From Litoditis marina (taxonomy: Eukaryota; Nematoda; Chromadorea; Rhabditida; Rhabditidae), in NCBI GenBank assembly GCA_964036275.1, contig OZ038440.1, positions 6,113,690 to 6,177,689 of the forward strand: a stretch of 64,000 nt of DNA. Reading direction: 5' to 3'. Made by a program: the position numbers and the translations under genes. This document shows positions 25,701 to 34,654 of this stretch, piece by piece. A model generated the notes under the pieces. It saw nothing but the letters and a program-made list of their open reading frames with translations. It was not told the DNA's origin and made no database searches. Within the stretch, counting starts at the first letter, position 1. Every line of letters starts with the position of its first letter.

Positions 25701-26396
25701 GTCGAGATTAAACTGAAATACAAATTCGATCATTGATTATAGCCAAGTTTTCCCACCTGAGTGGAGCTGGCTGTAGAGTTGATGGTAGCATTCGATGAGG
25801 AGGGAGAAATGGCCACTGTACTATGAGAACGGGGCCTCTGAAACCAGAAGTAATAGAGTTGTCTTTGTAAATAGTACTTCGCTTGTATTCTGAAAGTTTT
25901 AGTTTGTTGGGTGAAATCAAGTTGTTCTGTGATTTTTTGTTAAAATCCGTACTAGATGTTCTTACATCTCTTCTTGAATGTTTTCAACAACCTCAATTTC
26001 GTTCCAGCCGATTCGCCAAATGCGTTTATAAGGCGCGGATAGAATAACATATTTTCTCACTGACGAAGTTTCGAGAACAGGAATGTTATTGTAGGAACAA
26101 TTTCGAAACAACTCATGAGAAATTGTGGAAGTTCCATTCTTTTGTTGCTCTAGAGCAACGTGTGACGCAACATAAAGACGTAATGCGAAAATTGTTATAA
26201 TGAAGTCCAGGCATTCCGTATACGACCTTGAAACAATTTAATCAAACGAAAACGTAGCTCTAGATTTTGAAAATCCACCTTGTTTACATTCAATTTAAGT
26301 TAATTTCATTGTATTAACAAGACTCAATACCTTGGTTGGCGACTTCGTTGGTGGCGGTGCTCTTTTCTTGTACCGAAAACGAGCGGCGGTCATCAT
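16736..26396 (-). CDS. Nematode globin with long N- and C-terminal extensions
   Basis: Heme protein of the nematode globin family. Thirteen exons: 26331-26396, 25757-25837, 25262-25345, 24373-24507, 23988-24070, 23634-23758, 21632-21723, 20850-20992, 20469-20543, 18675-18718, 18099-18274, 17487-17633, 16736-16933; 1449 nt, 482 aa. Residues 1-77 are a basic, Ser-rich extension with RRRSGSVPALK. The globin fold spans about 80-250, with probable distal His E7 at H162 (LRDHTHFF), proximal His F8 at H195 (GRNHAYL) and FYNAAFVDSM between helices. Residues 250-482 are a Lys/Arg/Pro/Ser-rich tail with an RVTF motif (332-335) that resembles a PP1 docking site. A TTTCTAG lies 5 bases before the ATG. 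AATAAA overlaps the stop codon. Exons 5 (donor GTAAAT) and 10 (donor GTGAGA) were fixed by phase. Both heme histidines are kept, so heme binding is likely; the ligand and role are unknown. I cannot match it to a numbered glb gene. Confidence 0.85.
16950..17063. mobile_element. Palindromic TTAA-flanked MITE, copy 1 (114 bp)
   Basis: Lies in globin intron 12. TTAA flanks both sides (16946-16949, 17064-17067). The ends are AGTAGGATGATGATGTGG and CGTCCTTCT, and the arms fold on each other around TTGAAAAATGTATTGCAG. It is more diverged than the other two copies (22170-22285, 31537-31652). A TTAA target is typical of piggyBac elements. Confidence 0.75.
17815..17990. repeat. GATCAAACTACAAACAC-type repeat, globin intron 11
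   Basis: TGTAGTTTG near 17811 is followed about 55 bp later by GATGAGATCAAACTACAAAC in inverted orientation, then a GC-richer tail with GAGCGAACC and GGTTCGCTC pairing around a short loop. Same family as the copies near 5640, 20150, 28735 and 45830. Confidence 0.65.
19849..19894 (-). other. Possible alternative last exon of the globin gene
   Basis: An ATTTCAG acceptor is followed by 46 nt that join in phase to exon 9 and reach TGA after 14 codons (PPVPVYKWCLAAST). Using it would drop exons 10-13 and most of the basic tail. The only support is the splice signal and phase. Confidence 0.2.
20150..20300. repeat. GATCAAACTAC-type repeat, globin intron 9
   Basis: TTGTAGTTTGGTCTCGG and GAGGAGATCAAACTACAAAC are inverted around about 45 bp, followed by the GC-richer tail seen in other copies. 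A related half copy is at 19925-19990. Confidence 0.65.
22170..22285. mobile_element. Palindromic TTAA-flanked MITE, copy 2 (116 bp)
   Basis: Lies in globin intron 6, flanked by TTAA (22166-22169, 22286-22289). The ends are AGAAGGACGATTATGTGG and its inverse. The two ~50-bp arms pair almost completely around a TATTTTTCAAT loop. Its two arms differ in the same way as those of copy 3 in the other orientation, so both come from one master element. Confidence 0.85.
22400..22616. mobile_element. 217-bp MITE with CTCATT internal repeats
   Basis: Lies in globin intron 6, within GACGGATCG duplications (22391-22399 and 22617-22625). Terminal inverted repeats begin GGCAACAAGAAAAACTCATT and GGCACCAGGGAAAACTCATT. 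ACTCATT recurs about every 17-20 bp in both ends. A sister element of the same length (55573-55789) has AGTCATT in place of ACTCATT. The 8-9 bp duplications fit a hAT or Mutator-like origin. Confidence 0.75.
22885..23090. repeat. ~99-bp tandem repeat, about two copies
   Basis: TGGGGATCAC or CGGGGATCAC recurs at 22885, 22984 and 23083. The units share CGAATAT, TTAAAGG and GGGTA pieces but have diverged. The spacing is a multiple of three, so a 63-residue frame stays open, with no other coding sign. C/G-rich homopolymers follow at 23320-23525. Confidence 0.6.
23805..23935. repeat. Diverged GATCAAACTAC-type repeat
   Basis: GTGACCAAATGATCG, TTTTGATCAAAAATC and GCAAACTAAAAACATAACG follow the order of the family's head and inverted core, and a GACATGCACCGCGTA tail matches the copy at 5629-5800. 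It is heavily mutated and lies in globin intron 5. Confidence 0.4.
25070..25245. repeat. GA-rich low-complexity tract
   Basis: Purine-rich sequence with short (GA)n runs in globin intron 3. Open frames through it on either strand are Leu/Ser or Arg/Glu artefacts. Confidence 0.7.
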
Positions 26397-28734
26397 TTTT
26401 CCTAGAAAAAAAAATGGGTTTCTCGATTATGATGGGTTTCAACTTTTATGGCTTGTATTGAAACAAAAAAAATCTCACAAGTAGGATCCAGTTTTTCAAA
26501 CGTGAGGGAACACACTATTTGGTGAACGGTTTTGTTAAAGACTTCATATTGAGTAATGAAATATTCTTCATATTGAGTAATGAAATATTCTACTTTCAGT
26601 AAGTTATAGTAGAAAACACAGCTCAAATTTAATGGTTTTAGCTTCATTCAACTTTATTATTATGGGAAGTTGATTGAAAAAAATGCAGCTCATCACATGG
26701 CAGTTAGTAATAACTAAACAACTATGACTCTCTCTCTCACTCTCTTTTTCTCCTTCTTTCTCTTTCTCTCTCTCTCTCTCTCTTATTTTTAACTTTCTCT
26801 CTTACATTCTCTTTCTCCTACCACATATCACTCACACCAAGAAATAAAAGTATCCCCAACTCATCGCCTAAATACTCCCGATCGGTGAGAAAATGTAAAT
26901 AATTGAAAAATAACAAGTTTTCATGACAGAATCAGAGAAAACAAGAATAATAGACGACTTTCACACGTTTTTCCGACGACGAACAACATATTTTTGAGAT
27001 GTGTGCATTTGAAAATATGAGAGAGAGAATGGGGGTGATTATCTGCTTTTCTTTCTCTCTTCGAATCTCGAGGGATTGAAATGCGAGAGATAAAGAGATC
27101 AGAATGAACAATCATAACTAGGTTATTTGAGTGGAAAACGACAAAAACAACACATACTGGTGGTAAGAATGACGTTTAGAACAAACTTGCAATAGTTTTG
27201 GCGAAAATAAGTTTTAGTGAAGTTTATAAGGTTTAGTGAAATAAGTGTATACTTTACTTCAATATACTTCAAAGGGACACAGTAGAAATGCAGATCTACA
27301 GTACATTGCCGTTCGAGAAAAAATGGAGTAGAAATCTAGAAATGATTGATGTACAGTACACCGGTCAGACCTCATGATTTCCTACAAGTTCAGAAAGCCA
27401 ACCTTGTTCTTGTGAAAAAGCTAACCCTTGGTTTTAGTCCGAATTTTGAGTATAGCCAGTTTATGCAATACTTTTTCCAGTTATCATTGAACTAAGTAAA
27501 TATCAAACTGATAGAATTTTTGAAAATCCAAATTTCAAAGTTCAATTATCCTAATATCTTACAAACTGTAGCGTTCTGCAGCTGTGAAGAATTTTGATTA
27601 GAACAAGTGCAGAACCCTCGGTCAAAATAGTTACACCTATAAATCACGGATACTCAATTCTCTAGAGAACCGAAATGGCTGGTCGGCTTTGAACGATCAC
27701 CTTCCCATTGCGCACAGGAAACACACGAATGAGTGATAAATCAAATCTAAATTGTTTTCGTTTGCCCTACGAACACAAGGTATGTGAAGTTCGTGAGATG
27801 AATTTGGTGAGGTAAGCACATGGGGTATAGGATTCGGAGTCATAAAGTTAGAATTCAGGACTGACTACCATTGATGCGCAATTTTTGATGTTAATTCTCA
27901 TTTACAACTTTCTCTATTCCTCTAGGCTTGAAACGGGATTGGATCTGCTTACGTTGAAATAGTTGACATATTTCTCAACGTCTAATGCAAAGCGAGAGAG
28001 GAACTGTCTGGTTTTTACAGTGGAGTAATGTGATAGAATTACAATACTTCTTGTTGGAATTTTTCGAAAAAAAGAAATGCCCGAATTTCGGCTTTGTTTT
28101 TCGATGAAATAATGAGCGAACAGCAAATTGTCCTCGCGTGACTACACCAGCTATATTTTCCATTTTACTAATTTCAGAGGTTTTCGCCGAATTTCTCAAC
28201 TCTTTTTGATAGGTTTGGTCCTCAGGTTATGAAAACTTTAAATATTAGAGTGCTTATCTCTGTGAGTGTTCAAGGTAAAACACACAGTTTTAGTTATATT
28301 GAATGACAAATTTCAAGAGAAACGAACATAAAAACAAGTTATGAAGGGTTTTGTTGGTTTCATGTTGCAAAGGAGAGTTTATAGGGAATTAGAAGTGCAT
28401 TTCAACTATACTCAGAGGTTCGGAACTGATGCAATTACTTCAGATAACTTACACGGCCGATGCATGGTTGGGTCTAACAAGAGCTCGAAAACCAAAGAAA
28501 CACAACTTGAAATGTGATGTATGGAATAGAATAGAGGTTTCAGAAAAGTTCTGTCCGTATTTTACGTGAATTCTTTTTTGAATTAGAGAAACATTTAGTG
28601 ACAATGATAACCACAACAAGAACATCAAGAAAACATTGATCGTGTCGGTCGACAAAGAAGAAACGTGCAATCACGTCCAGTCAACGCGTAAACACATCAA
28701 TAGAGTATTCTACAGGGAAGGACCAAATCTTCAT

Positions 28735-28850
28735 TGTAGTTTGATCTCGAAACAACGTATTTAAATCGAAAAACAGCGTGTTCAAACTACAAACACGGTG
28801 AGGTGGGCAACAAACGTATACTTTCTACGGAAATGGCAAATCCTACGGTA
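28735..28850. repeat. GATCAAACTACAAACAC-type repeat
   Basis: TTGTAGTTTGATCTCG at 28735 and GTTCAAACTACAAACACGG about 40 bp later are inverted, followed by ACAAACGTATACTTTC. One of the best-preserved copies. Confidence 0.7.
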
Positions 28851-29122
28851 TTACTAGCATATTCTACTATGACTATGGCTGTCTGACTAGCGTAAGTGAA
28901 TCGTGGAAGCCCAAATGATGCGTATTGTGAACTTTCATGTCTCGAGACAAATAGATCCCACCTCCCACGCAACCTCAGCTCGAAATATACATGACTGATA
29001 CGGGTAACTAAAGTTGGATTAAAAAACCATAAGGAGTAGGAGAGAAGGATGGGAATAAACAGATAAATCATAGTAGGGTTTTTGTTGATGTGTGGTCTTT
29101 TGAGGTATAGAAAGTTTGCTGT

Positions 29123-29124
<2 letters not shown>

Positions 29125-29201
<77 letters not shown>

Positions 29202-29330
29202 AAGAGAGAGAAAGAGAGAGAGAGTTAGAGAGAGAGAGAGAAAAAGAGAGAGGGGGGGGGGGGAGTGAGAAAGAGAGAGAGAAAGAGGGAGAGAGAGGGG
29301 GGAGGGAGGAGAGGGAGATACAGAAGGCGG
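29125..29330. repeat. (GA)n microsatellite and purine tract
   Basis: More than 35 GA units in a row, then interrupted GA, a G run (29252-29263) and further GA. It is continuous polypurine on the plus strand. Confidence 0.95.
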
Positions 29331-29496
29331 AAATCGAAAACGAATAAGTGTAGATCGTTTATGCACTTTTTGTGGGAGAATACATCGTTAGTTTACTCAT
29401 TACTTTTGATGAACATCAATTATTTTCTCTCCACTTTTTTGGCGGGTAAGTTCAGATGAGAAACCGTGGAATTTCCGTGGTGAGTTCGGGGGAAAT

Positions 29497-29502
<6 letters not shown>

Positions 29503-29568
<66 letters not shown>

Positions 29569-29690
29569 TAGAGAGAAAGAGAAAGAGGTACAGGAATAAA
29601 GCAAAGAGAGACCGGAAGAGAGAGAAGGTCACAGACATACAGAGAAAGGTATATAGAAAGATAGAGACAAAGATAGAAAGAGAGATAGGG
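29503..29690. repeat. (GA)n microsatellite, second tract
   Basis: About 28 GA units followed by a degenerate purine tract. The sequence after it (TTACTTTTGATGAA near 29770) also follows the first tract (near 29400), so the two tracts may be a tandem duplication. Confidence 0.9.
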
Positions 29691-30563
29691 AGAGGAGAGG
29701 GAAGAACGCGAAAGTTAGTGAGTGAAGATCATATGCACTTCTCATGAATGATGCATTGTCAGTTGCTCATTACTTTTGATGAAAAGAAATTATTTTCTCT
29801 CTACTTTTTTTGTTGATGAGTTCACATGCGAGAACTTGCAATTTAATGTTTTTTTGTAATATTGTATTCGAAGAAGAAGTAAAGGGAGAAGAAGAGAGAG
29901 AGAAAGCTGAAGAGCTAACAGTAAAGTCGTAAAGAAAGAAAGACAGAATGAGAGAGAATGAAAAAGAGTGAGAGAGAGGGGGAGAAAAGAAGGGAAGGAG
30001 AGATAGAAAGAGAGAGAGAGAGAGAGAGAAAGAGAGAATACTTTTTTCGCTGCCGTGTGTCCAATCTGGGAAACAAGGCGTGATGGATCATGCTCAAGAT
30101 AAGGCTGTTCCTCTCAGACGTCTCCACCTTGTAAACAGCGGGCGAATTCTTTGTTGTAAACATCGTGCAAGCCGACCGGAAGGTGATGCGGGTTGTTGAA
30201 CGTAAATACTTCAATTCACACATATCCCGTGAAAATAGGGCCTAAATCCAGGCAGGGCTGGCTATTTTGAGTGACCACTAAACAACGGCTTCTTTCGACA
30301 GAGAGAGAGAGAGAGAGAGATGGAGAGAGAAAAAGGAGAAAGAAAGAGAGAGGGGCACTGAGCTAGCGAGAAGTTATAAATTCATAACAACTAAAAAAGT
30401 GAAGGTACATCAGAAAGGATGTACGTTAGTGGTGTACATATTATTTTCTAGAGGTGTTCGAGACCTTTTTGCAATGCAGTTACGGTGATGCATCTAGTGA
30501 AACAAATCAAACTTTATGCGGGTTTGATGCAAACTCATCAGAATCAACAACAAAAAAGCAATT

Positions 30564-30876
30564 TATACTAGAAGTGAGTTGAACGGTCACGTAAGGTCTC
30601 TGAAAAACCGTTGCAACTTAAAATACCGGACTCGCCAATTTTGCAACTTAAAATACCGGGGTCAGCCAGATGTCGCCTGTACTGTTTGAAATTCATAAGG
30701 AGATGCAGACTAATTTGACACCAGTATTTAAGTCTGCATCTTTCCTGGTATTTTAAGCTGCCAGCGTTTTCACAGGTGAGAATTCTAATGAGGCAGCGTA
30801 CACTGTGTCATTTCACTTTCCTGAGTTCTGCTGTGTCTAACATGTTTCACGTGACTGTGCAGTTGACTAAAGTATA
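30564..30876. mobile_element. TATACTAGAAGT MITE, long form (313 bp)
   Basis: The left end TATACTAGAAGTGAGTTGAA and the right end, read on the other strand, TATACTTTAGTCAACTGCAC, form imperfect terminal repeats. Each continues into GTCACGT. The 134-bp element at 61219-61352 has the same two ends but lacks most of the middle. The long form carries a direct repeat of TTGCAACTTAAAATACCGG and a GATGCAGACT/AGTCTGCATC hairpin. Confidence 0.7.
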
Positions 30877-31536
30877 TATATATCATCAAGAATGTAGTAG
30901 TGCAGGGAAGTGCTGGTTTGAAGTGTATTCATCTGAGTCTATTTCTCACGAGTCTGAGAGTTCCTAGTTGTAAAGATCTTTTTTGAATATTTTCTGCACG
31001 TAATGCAAGTGACATTTTTTCCAGGAAAACTGCGTGGTGGGTGTATGTAAATGACATGATGCGCAGTGCAATAATACGGCTGAGTTCACTCGAAGGAAAG
31101 TCAAGAACAACTGTAAACATGTTTATGCTAAAGAGTTCGCTTCGGAGACAGCGCGTGGATACTGTACATGTTGAACCGCTGAGTTTGTAGTTGGATCACA
31201 TCACAGTTCAGTATAATACTTTTTTGAAATTTGAGCTGAGGGTGCATATAATAATAATGATTCATTCGAGCATAGAAAGAAAACACATGTTCAAGTGACA
31301 GATATCATAAGGTGAACTGAGTTTCTATGCCGAATACGGGGCCCTAGGGATAATGTCGACAAAGACATCACCATCTTACAAGGGAGCGTTAAAATACAAA
31401 CTAATAACAATGATGAAGTCAAAGATTGAATAAAATTTGTACAATATATAAAAAACTGAGAGGAAAAACAAAAAAAACAAAGTTACATGAGGAATCTAGG
31501 AACATCTCCGAAAACATTTACATCCACCGTTCTTAA

Positions 31537-31652
31537 AGAAGGACGATTATGTGGACCAATCCCGTTACATCGGTCCGTTAAACTGCAATTGAAAAATATA
31601 TTGCGGTTTAAAGGACTGAAGCGTTGCGATTGGACCACATAATCGTCCTTCT
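31537..31652. mobile_element. Palindromic TTAA-flanked MITE, copy 3 (116 bp)
   Basis: Flanked by TTAA (31533-31536, 31653-31656). Nearly identical to copy 2 in the opposite orientation, with inner word TTGAAAAATATATTGCGG. Confidence 0.85.
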
Positions 31653-31987
31653 TTAAGAAGTTGCGTAACTGACCTAATGACATATATTCGTGCGAGTTAC
31701 GGGTTAGACAGTTTACAACCTACAACTCCGTTATGGTCACTCTTCATAAAGAGTTTCTGACGTCATTTTGACTCAAATGTCTCAAATGCACAGATGGCGT
31801 ATAATTGCATACACGTGTGAGTACTTCCTCGTTTTGGAGAACATATTTCAGTTTTGCAAAAAGCAAATACTACAAAGTTACTTTTAGGTGATTACAATGA
31901 TTACAATGATTATCTTCCAACATGACATTCTTCTCTTACTCGGTCACAGTCTACCATGTAGATGTGCACTACAACTTAAAGCTTATA

Positions 31988-32178
31988 GTGAGTGCCAAAT
32001 TTATAAATTTCTGCCTCTCGCCGGAAACGAACCTGGGAGCAAAACATTCGTAACAGGGCGCTAACCACTGCGCTATTAGAGCACATAGCGATCATGCTTT
32101 GGAATCGAGAACATGTGTGCGTACACAGCGGAAAGTGAGATATACAGTACCCCCTCGCCTTTCCGTTGGCAACGACTA
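31988..32178 (-). mobile_element. tRNA-derived SINE-like element, copy A (~191 bp)
   Basis: On the minus strand it reads a ~95-bp leader with TCACTTTCCGCTGTGTACGC, then TAGCGCAGTGGTTAGCGCCC (tRNA A-box region) and GGTTCGTTTCC (B-box region), ending AGAAATTTATAAATTTGGCA. Copy B at 38428-38619 matches along its full length. The A and B boxes imply a pol III origin; the leader precedes rather than follows the tRNA part. Confidence 0.7.
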
Positions 32179-33261
32179 TACCCAAAAAAGTCCTTACCTG
32201 CGGGCATCTTGTAGAGCGACTTGGCGGTCGAATGTCTCAAACTGAGCGAACTACTCGGTTTTCATTCAATTTATTCCAATGTCGACATTTTATATTGAAT
32301 AAATGGGGCGAAAAACACCCCTCCGGTTGGTCAATCACTAGGAGAACTTTTCTCAGGGGAAATATAGTTTACAATTTCGTTTTAGTATGTTATGTGTATT
32401 TGGGATAGAAAACATGATCACGTGTGATATTACAGTAGTTAGGTTGGAAAATAAATCTATAAATACATAACTTATTATTGTTGTACAATAATAAGTAGGT
32501 CAGTAGGCATGCTATAATTTACATCTATAAATGAATATTGAGCTAAACTTAGGTCTTACTCAATTCCAAAACTCATAGTTTGCTGTGTAGTGTGTACAAA
32601 TCTTAGAACATTATTGTTGGTTTAGTGGTACCCCACATGCGACGGGTATTATATACATTTGGCAGTAACAAATAAAATATACTCTGTTTCATCGTGTATC
32701 AACAATATAGTTTGCCTAATGACGTTTGGGCTTTGATATTGCTTAATCAATACGATGTCCTTATCAGTACTCCTCTTTCTCCGTCTTGGAGCACAAAACG
32801 GCACCGTTTTTGATCTTATTTGATTGATATGCATATAAATGAACACGTAGTTGGACATTTTCTAACCTAATTTTTGTTCGACAATTTCATTCAATATATA
32901 TGCTTCTTTCCTTTTGTTTGTTTCCGTTACACGCTGCGCTGGGTTGAATCGATAAATGAACTGAATACAAATAATTGTTTTGTTTCACTTTCAATATTAT
33001 CGTACCAGAGATAATTTTGCAACTGTGTTACCTTCGAACCCGTACTTCGATTTGTTGAGAATGCTGATGACTTCATTATATTTTCGATCAATTATCCATA
33101 ATTCCCTAATCCATTTTTATAGACAAGGCAATAAATAGTGAACGCCACTTCAGAATCTCAGAAAGTTCAAATAAAGTAACGATAACAACCAGAAATTGAC
33201 TAAAATTTCATTTTTCAAAAACTCGCTTCATCCATTTTCCAATAAATGTTCATCCTCAGTT

Positions 33262-34451
33262 ATGCTGAAGTTGCTGACATTGCTGCTGGTGGCTGGAACG
33301 GTGGCTGATGAAACCTATGGAATCACCTGTCAAGTCTGTATAGTCGGACTCGCCTCAATGACTGAGAATCTAGAGGGAAGCAACCAGGAAATGGTTAGTG
33401 GTATATTTTAAATTTATGAATGAAACAGGATGTTAGTAAATCAAAATTCGATAGTTTTCATAGTTTTCATAATTTGATGAATGTTCATAAACGAAAACTC
33501 ACAAGATGTCCAGCAATATACCGAGGTTCGTCAACTAACGAACATGGTAAGTGTTATTTTCTAATAATTGTTTGTGTGTCTGGAACGGTGATATCAATTG
33601 TATAGGAAGCGCTATTAGTGAAGGAAGTCGATACGTTTCTAGTTTGATTCCGCTGTGTTCCAGTTTAAATTCAGAAATACATCTGTAATTGCGGATCAAA
33701 CATCCACTTATGCCACCCGTTATTCAAGATTCAAAGTTCAATTATTTATGCTTACGTTCTTTTGGAGGACGTAGTTCTTTCACATATATAGAGCGTTATA
33801 TTGCTCAATACAATACATCAATACAAGCTTTATTTTTCTCCCGTATCACTGAGTGTTGTGTGAAGGTGTTGTTGGCGTCAAAAGGGCGCTGGGAGTTGGA
33901 GGAAAAGAGTCTTCTAGGAAGACAACGGCTATCCTCCAAGAGTTTACTGTCATATTATAGTAACAGACCTGTTATTTTTGATAATATAAAACATACTTCA
34001 CAATAATCAATACACATAATTTAGATGGAGACTGGCGCCGCTTCTTCCACGGGATGCGACCAGATTCCCGTGAAATCGACGAGACAGGCCTGCAGAGAAA
34101 CTCTCGACTACAATTTCCCCACTTTCTTACAGGTAACATAAGAGTTGGGTATAACAGTCACGTGAAACGTGAGTAGATTTTCGCTTTTATTGATGTTTCT
34201 CGAACTTTGGCAAGTTTCATACAGTGACTGGCTGCTTTTTGTAGAGTTAGTAAGATGATTAGTAGTTCCGGAGTTATGGTAGTAGATGTGCGAGATTGTC
34301 TGTCAATCCACACAGGAAGGTGGTTACTGAGCTGTGAGCAAACTGTACGTTCGAATTCTCTTCATTTTCATTGATTTGATTTCAGAAGTTCTTGGCCGAA
34401 AATGGTACTTCCGCACAGGATTTCTGCACTTCCATGGGTTTCTGCCTTTGA
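33262..34451 (+). CDS. Saposin-like secreted protein (caenopore type)
   Basis: Small secreted saposin-B-domain protein; nematode members bind membranes and many act in the gut against bacteria. Exons 33262-33393, 34025-34132 and 34386-34451 give 101 aa, all in phase 0. Residues 1-16 are a signal peptide (MLKLLTLLLVAGTVAD). The mature part has six cysteines at 23, 26, 55, 67, 94 and 100, the CxxC...C...C...C(x5)C order of the saposin fold, which would form three disulfides. It has one domain and no propeptide. A CATCCTCAG three bases before ATG is a likely trans-splice acceptor. It converges with the methyltransferase gene at 34655, leaving 203 bp. Target and activity cannot be read from the sequence. 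Confidence 0.85.
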
Positions 34452-34654
34452 GATATTGAATGTATTTTGTATTGAAACTCTTTATTAATTGGAAACATAT
34501 GAAGTAACTATCAAACTAATCAGTAATTATAAGTCATTCATATTTCTCTATCTACACTTTATTAACAGTTTAAAACGGAACTAAGATGGATATTTGTGAA
34601 ATCAGAGTAGATGGAATGAAGTAATAAATGCTGAAACAAGTGAATTGTACATAA

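Larger units (their letters stand above)
26397..33261. other. 6.9-kb intergenic block, repeats only
   Basis: No gene was recognised between the globin start and the saposin gene. Contents in order are a CT tract near 26730-26790, GA tracts at 29128-29330 and 29503-29690, a weak coding-like stretch on the minus strand at 30040-30225 without usable splice partners, several MITEs and a SINE-like element. It is upstream of the globin gene, so purine tracts here could affect its promoter. Confidence 0.55.

Noticed and set aside
29019..29366. Long Leu/Ser-rich frame
   Set aside because: It is the translation of a (GA)n microsatellite on the minus strand.
29915..30223. Minus-strand frame with coding-like stretch before a GA tract
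   Set aside because: No consistent acceptor/donor pair and no family match; the end is microsatellite translation.
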